Source: Xylogone sp. PMI_703 (Eukaryota; Ascomycota; Leotiomycetes). Taken from it: 64,000 nucleotides of DNA. Made by a program: the position numbers and the translations under genes. The DNA is taken from positions 6,200,001-6,264,000 of the forward strand of contig JAJTUQ010000002.1 of NCBI GenBank assembly GCA_021399445.1. The letters run 5' to 3'. Below are positions 12,101 to 23,734 of the stretch, piece by piece (within the stretch, counting starts at the first letter, position 1; every line of letters begins with the position of its first letter). The notes beneath the pieces were generated by a model that worked only from the letters and a program-made list of their open reading frames with translations, was not told the DNA's origin and made no database searches.

Positions 12101-14826
12101 GGTAGCCGTGATCCGGGCTTGCAATCTGCCTTTTTTTTCCCTGTGATGCTGTGCTGCCGTATGTGAACTGAAATCAGACCCTTATTCTGTTTGCAATGTT
12201 AATGCAGAGTTGATATAGCTGGTCTGTGAGCTCCAAGAAAACGAAAAGGGAAAAATATAGTAATATCGCATCTATTATAGCCTCCACTTTCAATTGACGT
12301 GAGGGGTACACCGACGAAAACGTCCTAGGTTCGGCCAGCTTGCCTAATTGCTGCGAACAAAAAAAAACTGTCGTGCAGTAAGAACTGCAGATACGATATG
12401 CAGGTACGCGAGGAGCGGGATGCGAGAGAAAGAGCTCGACCTCCCCGTACGTAGGTGGTCAGGGTCGTTCGATCCCACGGGTTCCGTAGTACGATTGTCT
12501 GTCCACCAAAAAATGAGACATTGTTTTAGAGTTTGGCACTGCCCCGCTACGTGCAGCCGTCATGAACCGTCGTGATCGTTCTCCTCAGCTTATTACTCAT
12601 GAGGATGATCTGGTAGTTTTCGAGTCGTCTCCACCATTACCAGAACCCTCGAAGATATCGATCCTATTAGCCTAGTGAAGCTTCTCATCTCTCATGACAA
12701 ATTATTACCTACCATCTTCATATCCAAGCCAAGCACCCAAAAGAGATGTCAGTCAATAGTCTGGTGCAAACTAGGCTTACTACGTATATCTGGTCATTGC
12801 GCACTTGTACTGTACAGTTGCATCCCTCGAGGTAAAGTCCGTAACCTTCCACCGGAGCTTCCATTACCCTTTTCCTCATTTGTCTTTTACTTGCCCTACT
12901 TGGGCGGTCTCGACTCGACTTCCCAACCGATCTGCATGGTCCATTGAACACCCACTTTACCCATCAGGCTCGTGGTTGTCCAGAACAAAGCAACTTTCCA
13001 CGTCCCAAAGCGGCTGCTGGGAAATGAGGTCAGGGGGTGCTTGGCACAGGAGACCTTCGGCCACTACGACTGTCTGGGGAAGGCCGTCAAGCGCCCCAAC
13101 TGACAGCGGCTACGAGCGGACAACGGCACCAGCGACGCACCGGTGTGCGTGTGTGTTAATGCGAAACAATCTGGCTCGGTTCATTGAGGCTGTGCTGTTT
13201 TATGTTTTTGTGAACTATCGAGGGTCTCTAGATACCAGCGTGTGAAGAACATACAGTTACCCTTCGTACAGTAGGTGCAGGTATCTGACATGGTGGTCTA
13301 TGTTGTGCATATGGAATTGTCATGCATGTCCTGGTAAAAGAAACGGTGTGAGATGGAAGAGCGAGTTGCTCTCCCTTTTGGTGTGAGATCAGCCATCTTT
13401 GTTCACCCCTTTGACTAAGGAGTCGATACTCCTAACTCTGCGATAGGTCCAGACGAAGGTTTGTGATTATCTCTCTTTTCAAATTTTTGGGGTGAATAGA
13501 AAAACCAAGGCAAACTTCAACACCAGTTTTTACTATATTGGAAACTGATATCTCTGGCCTTTTCTTTTCGCACTATGTTTTCGGAGTCCTATCGAGCAAC
13601 GATGAAGCATAAACACCAAAATTCATCGCTCATCACCATCTTTGAGAATGTCTTATTCAAAGCTAGTGCATTGTGAACCATTGAGCTATTGGCAAGATGA
13701 GTCCATACTATACACATTCTTCATAGATCTGATTCCGTGGTTGTGAACGAGTGTGGTTGCGAATGAGAAGATCTTCAGTCGCGACGGTGATCCTTTCGAA
13801 CTCGTTTTGCGGTTCTGTTCTCCAGGAATGAGCTTAACTGCGCTCTTCCTTTCCTATTATGATTCTAACTGCTTGTCATCTTTTTCTCCGTAGTGACCGA
13901 TAAAGCTTTTCTTGGCCTTAGAAGATCCCAGTTTGTCGATGATCTCGATGTAGATCGATGCGCGGATCAGCACGGTACATGATGATCAAGGAAGTTTGAC
14001 AAGTTGGGATGCGATTTGGTGCATGGATGGAGGACAAGACTTTGTTGGAAGTTGATTAAAGGATGCTGAAGCTGTTCAATTGGTCTTGATGGTTGGTTTT
14101 CCCTGGCCAAGTTGGAGGATTCGCTGCTGGAGCTTAGCACATCGTTGTGATTTCGCCTCCCCACCAGCTTATGAGTTCAGATATGTCTGGATTCGTTCTA
14201 GATGCGTGCAGTACTATATATATTTATTGAATATGCAATACTGGCCCAGATAGACTGAACAATGTGGTCCCTGTATGTCCAGCTGGCTCAAGGATTCTTT
14301 GGTTTTGTGATTGTTTCTTTTTTGGTCTCAGCTGAAAAAAACACCCACAAAACGCTTTGCTTAACATAATAACATCAGAAAGAATAATAGACTCTAATAT
14401 TGGTATGGTCGGATTCTGTGTGAGATCATGCATAGTATAATGTCGTTTATCAGTTACAATTTCTGATGGCTTTCCATTTTATTGATTAGTTAATTTAAGG
14501 AATATATACTTCCAGATCCATGGGGTAAATTCAATTTTATTGTCGCCCTCACTATAGTATCAGTCGTTAATAGATGGATGTACTTGTATATTGAGACTGG
14601 ATTTATTAATCTATCTCTAGTCTATATATCGGATGAAGGATATTGAATTTTGTGATGACTTCCTGATATTCGCATGCTATTTGGGTACCTACCATCCAAA
14701 ACCACATATGGAGCCCCAAGCAAAAATTCCTAGACGCCCAGTCAACTCCAATAACTGCCAATAAAATATCCAATTCTTGAACTGTCCGCCAAATTCAGAT
14801 ACCATTGGTTATGGTCCATTACTGCA
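9188..14826. other. 5.6-kb gene-poor region upstream of the adhesin
   Basis: No protein-coding gene is supported here. The part at 9,400-11,300 is visibly richer in G+C, with several overlapping open frames on both strands (for example 9315-9794 minus and 10708-11229 plus). None shows a domain, low-complexity bias or splice structure that would make it credible. The nearest gene read away from it is the adhesin, so this may be a long promoter or leader region or may hold a non-coding transcript. From about 13,200 rightward the sequence is AT-rich and featureless to me. Confidence 0.4.
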
Positions 14827-17409
14827 TTAATTGAATTCTGCGGGCCCTGTTTGAAATACTGGATCGAGGAGTAGATCCCGTAGATGGTCCTTAGTGAGTC
14901 CAAGATAGTCTACACTATCATCATAAGCCCATGAATCATCGCATTCTACTATGTTGGACACATAATCGCTACTAGCCACGGGCCACTGAAAGTCTTCGTT
15001 CATAGTGCTGACTAAAGTGCTGTTGATTACATCCCCAGCTGTTGATGTCGGTTCTAACTGGGATAATATAGTGTCGATTTCCATCCCAGGAAACCAGCTC
15101 GTTCCTTCAGAAGTGTAAGAGTCCGCTCCAACTTCTGACATTGTACTGTTGGAGATGTAATCCGTGAAAGGGGATAACTGATGAGAGACCTGGTGCTTCT
15201 TAGAGGGGGTTTCGTCGACGGTATCACACTTTCTCTTTCGTCTATTATTCCCCTTTGATATCCTAGAGCCTGATAACCTTTTTGCTAGCAGGTTTAACTG
15301 CTCCTCTGCCCAGTGGTCTGGGGTCAGGCCATCAAACCAATCATCTTCGCGGGATTCATTCCCAACACCAGTTTCAAGAATTTGTACCAAAGAGCGTGGT
15401 GAGTTGACCTGATAAGCATTGTTTTGTAACGAATAAAGCGTACTGGTCTTCTCATATGTTGCTGTAATAACGGGGCAGAATTTCGACTGTTTTTCTATCA
15501 AGTTCTCCAGACTTGAAGTCTCAATGCACTCAACTGAACAGTGTCTCGCACCAAAGACTGCTTTCGCACCCTTCAGAACTTTCAATGCGTAAGGTGTCCT
15601 GTCATGGAAGCCATTGAAAAATTTATGCTTCCTAATGTTAGTCTGACGACTAAAGAAATTACTTGGTCAAAGGGGGAAATGCTTACAACGGGTTCCAGAT
15701 GACTTGTAGTCCAGACCAGTTCAGAATGAGAGTTGATAGACCGGAAAAGCAAGTATAATGCGCATAATGCTTGTGCATAATCCGCTGGTTTCTGAGTTGA
15801 GGCCTTCACTTCATGGCCGATATCATTGATTAATTCTTGAATCTCATACACGATCGAGTATAAAGTTTCCAGTACGAAGTTCTGACTCTCTTCAATGCTC
15901 GAATGGGGAGCTTCGTGGACTCTACTATTGTCGATATTATACAATATTGCCAGAAAAGCTGCACAGCGTTGAGCTCTCTGTATGATCCCTTTCTAGTAGT
16001 ATGGTTAGGAATAAACACAGAAGAGATGGGAAATCCTCACATTAGCTGTATATAAGACGGAACCCAGAGCCCTGTATATCTGCCCATCCACAAACTTGTT
16101 TAGCTGGCCCCTATGCAGCGCAGGAGGTACCTTTCCCCCGTTGGCACGCTTAGTAGCAGTGGGGGTGGTAGAAAATTGAGTTATGACAATGGGCTCAGGT
16201 CGATCTGAGTAGTGATTAAAAACTTCACTATCATCTAAGTATAGTATTACAGGACTGAAAGGGGTCTCTCCCAGTAACTGCCGCCACCGTGCAGCTTGTT
16301 GGCACATTCCTCGGACTGCTGCCAGTAGTATTTGCGCTTGCGCTGAACTAGTTAATAAACAGCACATACATCTGATAAAGAGGAGAACCTACTAATTTCA
16401 AAAAAGATGATCTCTGAAACAGTTAAGTTAATGGTAGGAACCTTCTTATTGAGTATACTTTCACATCTTGAGCAGATGCCACTACCTGGTCTCTGTTACG
16501 ATGTTACTATAAAGTCGTATGGTCTATTAAGCAGCTTGCACTCACAAATGTACATGTTGTGTTTGCAAATTTACAAGAGACACAAGCTGATGTTGCTTTC
16601 TCTTCGCCTGTTAAATTGATATTCTGTAGAGATATGTTCCACATTAGTGACATTCGGATTTTAATTATTATAAGCATGCTATACTTACACGGCTGGACTT
16701 CGATCGAGAAGCGGTACCTTTCTTTGACCTGGTAGTGGAGCTGGGTTTACTGACCAGCGTAGAGGAAACTGGATCTCCATGATATTTATTGATCTCTACT
16801 CTGGGAATTTCAACAGAGTCTTGGTTTAAATTATGTCCTGGAGTATGACGCTCATATGTATTGATAGAGGTGGACCTTGGTGAAACTGTGGGCATCTGAT
16901 AAATCATATCATATCGCATATAGTTGATGCTTGGTACAGTGTTGCTTTGTAAGTAATTCTACAATACCAATCAGCCTATTGAAATATCTGGGGATTATTA
17001 TAATACCAACCGAGTATATGTGATCCTCGCCAGAGAATTGATTGTTCACATGGAAGAGTGATTCCGGTCCACGGACGTCAAGCATCCTCTCGGAAGCAAA
17101 TGGGATAGAAATAGAGTTGTAGCTGGAAAAGTGCGACACATCTCTGAAATCTTGGATGTGATTGAAGATTCCAAGTGTATTAGTTGAACAAACTTGGTTA
17201 TTTGTCGCGATGTCTAATGTCCTCAGGCTTCCTGCAGTATTGGATATAGCTGGATTCTTGTGTTGCGTGGCTGCAAAATCGTTACCATTCATGCCGAACA
17301 TATTTGGGATTTCACGGCCTTGTAGTTGAGCGATATGTTGCCTTCCATTCTGTAATGTATCTGGAACAAGTGGTGAACGGAATCCCTCTGGATCCGTGAA
17401 ATCACCCAT
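14827..17409 (-). CDS. Putative regulator with incomplete zinc-cluster-like cysteine motif
   Basis: This is a seven-exon gene of about 730 aa, not recognised as a named protein. Exons that keep frame are 17011-17409, 16689-16895, 16546-16623, 16393-16492, 16041-16342, 15687-15992 and 14827-15627. Most introns are 48-65 bp; the first (about 115 bp) is the least certain. Around residue 215, spliced exons give ACVSCKFANTTCTF then RPGSGICSRCE, that is C-x2-C-x6-C-x8-C-x2-C. This follows fungal Zn2Cys6 spacing, but no sixth cysteine follows at the usual distance. The C-terminal part has basic stretches (RRKRK, PSKKHQ) and an acidic tail (ECDDSWAYDDSVDYLGL) that could be an activation region. The start at 17409 (MGDFTDPEGF) is a choice: upstream codons at about 17410-17673 are also open. 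A transcription factor is the best guess but unproven. Confidence 0.6.
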
Positions 17410-20400
17410 CGCCACGAAAGACAAAGATTGGTTTACACCCGTGAGTTGGTAAGTAAAAATTGTCATCAATACCCGCAACAGCAGTAGAGAGTAGAAGGCA
17501 TGAATAAGAAGAGCGTTCAACTTAATATACAGATTGAGCCTCAAGGCTCCGTCAAACACACAGCCTCTTTGACCATACTGCATCTGATGATGTATGTGTT
17601 GACTCCCCTGAACCACTGCGGGAGCTACTGTGCAAGCGTAGAATTGATAACCAATGAGTTGACGGTTTGGCACCGCGTAGGTGTTCCGCTGAGACGGTGC
17701 TCATTTGTATCCCTGTATTCTCGCTGCAGAAGCCAACAATCAGCCTTTGCTAACCAATCGAGTCCGCCATATCTCCTGCGCCACAATCAGCCACTGAAAG
17801 ACACCTACAGCGATCCCTGAAAACTCGCTGAGGTCCCTGGCGCCGTTGGATTTATCCTTGCATTATCGCTCTCTCTGTCGATTTTAAGGTTGAGATCCTT
17901 GAAAACTCGCTGGATAACATATTTTGTAGTTATCATTGAGGCTTCACGATGTAGTTGGGATCAGAAGGCAATACTACTTTAAAGAACATTAAATGCAACC
18001 ACAAGTATCATCACGATCTATGATCTTTTGAAGTATCAAGCTTTATCATTAAGATTCTGAATCAATAAGCTATATAACGCCGTTAGCAAGCTCCGCATTT
18101 GAGGCCCTAGCCGGACTAAAACAACCAATCTCGCCCAATGATGCCTGCAGATCTAATTACGAATATCGTACTTGGCATCCTCCAGATTTCTATAGCTCTC
18201 ATTGGTTTATGGCAAAATCGTGTTTTGTCGCATCGTGCTAGCATTGGTAAGTGGTGGCCTTTTACTTGCCCTAATTCAATTTCTAATCGAGTAGGATGCA
18301 ACTGTTCAAGCAAAACTTCTATCCAGGATGCACCCTGTGTATGAGGGAGGCTGCATCGCTTGAACGCTTGAGGGCTCTTTTGACACCATTACAACTACCC
18401 AAAATCTATCAAAGAAAGGTTCGAGCAAAGGAGAAAGCCTGGCATTGCAGTGGCAAGAGTTCCGCTATCAAATTTAAGCATAGTCGGCCGCGACGTTGTT
18501 AAACAGAGGTCTGTATAGTGAGTTGGCAGTATGTGGGAAGGAGGTGATCGGTCTTATGGGGTTATATGGAGTATTAGGACATGGAGCATGATTGTGATAC
18601 GCCAAATCAGAGAATACCTGTATAAGAGAGGTGGAAGTGATAATACTGGGCTTTTGTATCATAATTGTGTCCTATTATTTAATGAACTAAGGAGACACTG
18701 GTTTTTATCATGACCATGCTCGCACTTTTCTTGCAAATGTATTTTAAACCTACATTTCTGGATTTAGAAAACCCAATGTGATGAAATATATCTGAATCAA
18801 AAAATCAAGGGAACCATAATGTATAGAACCAACGGACTTTCTGGTAGTTTATTTACAGGCCGATGAGTTTACTAGAGACGTGTCCATAATTAAAATGATG
18901 TATCACAATGATGAGCCCGATGCTGTTGTGATACAGCAATGAGAAACGTGTCAATTGCACTCGGAACCGCAGCCCCTTTTAAGACCTCTTATAGCGCAAG
19001 ATAGTAAGGCAACTGAGATTATTGCTGCTGCGTCACTCACTTCCGTGTGTATGCTGTAATGCAATCTGGATGATTGGCTAAGGGCTGAGGTTATTTCCCG
19101 CTCACTGGGCGAAGAGCGGGGGGAACTAGTATCGTAAATACAAGTTGTTAGCTTCCATGAGATCTAACTTGTTAATATATCTCAATAAGTTTGCTGTTCA
19201 AAAGACTCCCATTTGCTCTCTCAATATTCATACTTGGTGTTATTCTGCCCATAAATTTGATTTTTGTGGACCGCGCGTCAACAATGCCTGCAGCAACGGC
19301 TCCGCACCAAATAGGAAGGCGAAGCCATCCTATTATCGTCTGCGTACTCGAATACGTATTCTTAGACCACCTCTTACAAGGTAGTTTTAAGGCGAAAAAG
19401 GCGTCCCGCTTTATACTTACTCTTCCTGGCGAGGCTACCAATTAGGTGATTCTTGACAATGCCGTTGTAGTCCTACAGATATAAACCTTCCGAATATTCC
19501 GAGCTGGCTGCACAACGTAAATGATGATTACCGCATATCAGAGTTACATTTATAATCAATTCGTATTGTTTACGGAGTAGAACCGAATTAGTCCCAAAAA
19601 TCGTGTTACTTGAAAATGGTCAGCTGCTCCACGTAGCCGCCTAAATTTTATGGCGTTCCACTGCATATGCATCTTCCATCACAACCCCACCAACCAATCA
19701 TCTTTTAAAGTTAGATTTCATGATAATCTCAAAAACCGACAGCCTTGTTAACTGTGCCTAAATTGAGATTATGTATCTGGCAAACATAAACTCGTAATCT
19801 TCTAGTCTTGACGCAAAGTTGTTTCCTTTAAGCTCTCTGTTACAAATGTATTTTTTGCACTTCTATCTCCACCTCTGACTGATTTAGCAACTATACGGCC
19901 TACAATTCTAACGTATCACTTTTAGAGTACTCTAGTATCATCTATTCCAGAGTTTTAGAACAATTTTTGATGAATGGCAGGGTCATTTTTGATGGATAAT
20001 CAACCCAATATCAACAGATTGGCTCCCCAGGCCAGCATTAGCTCCTCATAGACCTTATTGTATAATCAACAATGCCCTATGTATTTCCCCGGTTTTTGAT
20101 TAGAGCGTGGTATTCGGTCGGGGATATCTGTATAGATTTGTGATTGCTGGAAATTCAAGCTCTCATGATCAGAATACGACTAGACAGGTGTTTGAACATT
20201 ATAAAGGTTTAAACATCCGCCTACTGAATCCAGAATTTGGTCACTTAACCTATGATTCCTACGAACTTACGTTTGTGGCATCTTCGTGACTTAAGCAATA
20301 CTTAGGATATCAAGATACGCCGCAGAGGTATTCACAATACTGTATCAAGTCCGTGTCAACCTAGTTTTCGTGAAAGTTGTGTTAAGGTGTTAGTGACAGA

Positions 20401-21317
20401 TGAAGTGTTGCTTGACTACAGAATAGTGACGAAGCATTTGTCTTCCCTAGGACTGTCCTCGTTATAATCATGAATGTCGGTTGATCTGCTTCACCTGGGT
20501 AAAAGAACCGGGCTTCAGATGAGGGACTCCATCTGGCTACTGTATATTCTATTACATATGTGACGGGATGCTCCCAGGTTCAAACTTTTCATGGATTCCT
20601 TTGCATGCACCTATAGGGCAAGAGGGTAGGTATCCTGGATGGTCACTTGACGTTATAGTACTGTACGATAAAGTAGCTCATATCAGGATCCAAAGACGGA
20701 TTAAATAGGAGTTTGATACTTAAAAAGGTTAAGAACCATTTACATAAATTTCTAGCTTTCTGGCCATAACTGAGTATTTATAGTCTAGTAACTCTTAGTC
20801 CAGTGGTCTCATCTCGGAGAGAAACTCATGGCACAAAAGCTCTACGTAATATTTTCCATATTGGATGGAAATACTGTAATTATTTTAGAACGTATATATT
20901 TAAGAAACAGCTAAGATCCGGTATATTAGCGCACACCACCCTCAATATCGCATCATCCCGGCAATGATCTCTTAGATGTTCAACGTGTCATTCCTCTTAA
21001 GGACGGAATTGTCGGCTGGAACAACTCCAACAACCCATGGTCATGAGTGATAGTCTCCATAACTGATTGTCACTAGATGGCCGCGCTCTCCTAACACGAA
21101 TGTTCGTTAGAAAAAGCTTTTGCATCTTTACACCCCTCCTCACCGGAGTTACTGATTTAACCGTGACATATTACTCCATACTTTCCTCTCATCGACTGAT
21201 TGCTCCGGGCAAAGTAGACTTCTTTCGTAGTCTGTCTAACAATTTAACCTGTAATTGCATGAACTCGAAGCCCGTGGTTAAGCTTTACTTTGCTAGTTGA
21301 TCGTATCGGATGTCAAT
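17410..21317. other. 3.9-kb AT-leaning intergenic region
   Basis: Apart from one doubtful small open frame at 18138-18344, I see only short open frames with no recognisable product. No transposon termini, tRNA or long repeat was found by eye. Confidence 0.4.
18138..18344 (+). CDS. Doubtful small membrane-peptide ORF
   Basis: An ATG-ATG start opens a frame with one clear hydrophobic helix (LITNIVLGILQISIALIGLW) followed by a basic stretch. A plausible 48-nt intron (GTAAGT donor at 18247, TTTCTAAT branch site, TAG ending at 18294) is a multiple of three and contains no stop. The product would therefore be 52 or 68 residues, ending in a Cys-containing tail (CNCSSKTSIQDAPCV). It could equally be chance; no second line of evidence supports it. 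Confidence 0.2.
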   Translation: MMPADLITNIVLGILQISIALIGLWQNRVLSHRASIGKWWPFTCPNSISNRVGCNCSSKTSIQDAPCV

Positions 21318-23734
21318 TCAGGGCACGGTAAAGTTCATATTCTCTCTATCATAGCTTAGCCAATTTCCTCTGCGAGCTATCTGAACGGCTATCCAAAGTA
21401 TTCTTTCCCTGCGATGTTCATTTACAGATGCAGGTTCATGAGTCTTCTCATCATCGTCGGCAGCTTCAGTGGCAAACCAATCTGGAGGAAAGTAGTCTTC
21501 AACGTATAAGAGGCCTCGAAGAGCGTAATCATCCGGAAAGGGCCTTGGTGTTTCCTTTTCCGGTGTAGGGAATGTATCAGATTCGAGCCTGGCGGGTGTT
21601 TTATAGGCACTTATTAACGTATTCAGCATGGTAGCGAGTAGTGCCCATGGAAAGTTGGCCGCCAGGATACTCATCGCCCCAGGAAAGTTTGTTACTCGCA
21701 GCATAAATGCTAGCGTAGTATGCAAGAAGGGCAGAATGTTAGGATCGCCGATTCTCAATAATATGATAGAGAGAGTAGCAATAAATAGGGTGCTTGCCTT
21801 ATCGAAATGGCTATCTGTTGTAACTTCGCTCATGCTGATGTCCTCATCCTCGCCAGGAGTGGTGGACATGGCTTTCATAAGCTTATTTCCCTTACTCGCA
21901 AAATCCAGCAACTGAACACAGTTGGATATGGCAATTTGTGGTCCTTGTTCCATAAACTTCCTTGTGACCCGCCCAATATGGCTATCTAGTAAGTCAAGAA
22001 ACTCTTGAGCAACGGAGTCAAATCGATCCATTTGAGTTCGGGTAAAAAGAATACCATGAGCTGTAACAAACGCAGCATCGAGTGGAGGAAGTTTGTATTG
22101 GTTGTTGGTACTCTCAGTATTTAATAGAGGATCGAAGAGAGTCATTATTGATTCTCGCGCTGAAATAAATAGTACTTTAACACATAAGGATTTCGAGTAA
22201 TAAAAGAGCTGCTGGACTGCATTAGGCCTAGCGAGTATGGCAAGATGATGATAGAGCCGTCCAGTGGTTGGAGCTCTGTTTGAAGCCTTCGAGTACCAAT
22301 GCCGCGCTACGCCAGTCCAGACTTCTCTATCTCGGACATCGTCGTCTTCGATGGCCATCCTATAACGGCCAAGGTCCCCTAAGCATTCGATCCAAGTATC
22401 TTCAAATGCAGGAACTGTTTCATATAATAAAGCCATCATAGAATATGCCAAGTAGATAAAGAAGAGCATGTGATCCAACGACCCTGGTAACCGGTGTCGC
22501 AAAAGCTCTAAAAATGAATGAATTCCATGTCTCCACATTCTAGCCGGCATAGCGTACTTGGAAGCAAGTCCGCGTAATGCTTGTGATGCAGAGGGATGCT
22601 GTGAGGCTAGAAAGAAATCATGGTGTTCATGAAGAAGCGTGCGATGGAGGGCGATTAGCGCCTGCCACTGTTCATTATTAAGTTTCGGCTGTGTTCTAGG
22701 ATCTGATCTTGATAAGGCCGCTTGTTTGGTATCTACCTCAATACACTTGGCCTCGACCATAACGAGTCCCGCATAAATTCCTTTAACTTCCGCGACTAAC
22801 TGATCCTGTGATATGGGACGAGTCTCTGGTTGAGGAATCATATCATACTGAGCGTTTGATAATGTTGATACCTGTGGCGGAGCTGCTGTAGGAACGAAAT
22901 GAGTAGAAGCCGCGGACACTCTCCGAGGGCTCAACGGTGACTGTGAGTGGAGTGAAATTCTAGGGTTCGATTGTCCTGCTTTCATCCTAGATCTTTGTAA
23001 TGTGGCTATATTAGAAGGATCTATTGGAGCCTTGGCGGCTGCGGGTGAGTCTCGCTCCGGGTTCCAGAGCTTGCCGGTTGCAGGTGGTCTCTCCGATTCC
23101 AGGTGCACCAATCCGGGTTGAGGTCTGCCCTTGCTCCTTCTAGGAGGAGAAGGAGTAGGTGACTCTCTTGCTTTTGTCGAAGGCGAATTTGGCTCTTCGT
23201 TTGATATACTATCCGCATTTCTTTTCCGTGATTGAATCTGCAGATCTTTTATTGCAAGATTACCCGGCGTACCACCCAAATTCAACATATCTGTCTCTGT
23301 TGCAACAAGAGGGGGCCCCTCACGAAGAGTAAGCTCTGGTTTTAGTGGGGAGTTCGGAGTGGAAGCAGTATTTAAGCCAGCTGGCCGCTCGTTGAAGGCT
23401 ACAGCCGCGCCAGATGAATCTCGTAAATCATCCTTCTGCTGCCTGGATATTTTCAGCCTCATACTATGGAAGATTTTACCACGAACTGGAGCCTGATAAG
23501 CCCATACCTCTGAACTAGGGCCTCTGCCAACAGCTTTGGTTTCAGCTTCTCCCTCTCTTCTTCTCCAGCTGGGAGTTTATCGGGATGCTTCTGAACGACA
23601 TGCCGCCAATACTCGTCATCACCACGAAAAACAGGTCTTTCCTTACACCACTGGCATGCCAGACATGTGGTAGTTTTATGGTGTTTGCGCTGGTATTGTA
23701 TCCATTTCTCGTCAACGTTCACGCCTTGTTGCAT
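21318..23734 (-). CDS. Est1/SMG5-7-like DNA/RNA-binding domain protein with N-terminal zinc finger
   Basis: This protein of about 790 aa is encoded by exons 23508-23734 and 21318-23463. The 44-bp intron 23464-23507 (GTATGG..CATAG) restores frame. Residues about 20-55 hold a C2H2-like finger (CQWCKERP..YWRHVVQKH). A basic, Pro/Ser-rich disordered region spans about 77-285. The segment at about 455-530, with the motif GRLYHHLAILARPNAVQQLF and SARESIMTLFDPLL, is the hallmark of the Est1 DNA/RNA-binding domain shared by Est1, SMG5, SMG6 and SMG7. The family link implies a role in telomere maintenance or mRNA surveillance, but filamentous fungi have several such paralogs and the zinc finger is not part of yeast Est1. 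The start at 23734 (MQQGVNVDEKW) is the first ATG; a TCTAAC-like branch site just upstream allows a 5'-UTR intron. Confidence 0.85.
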
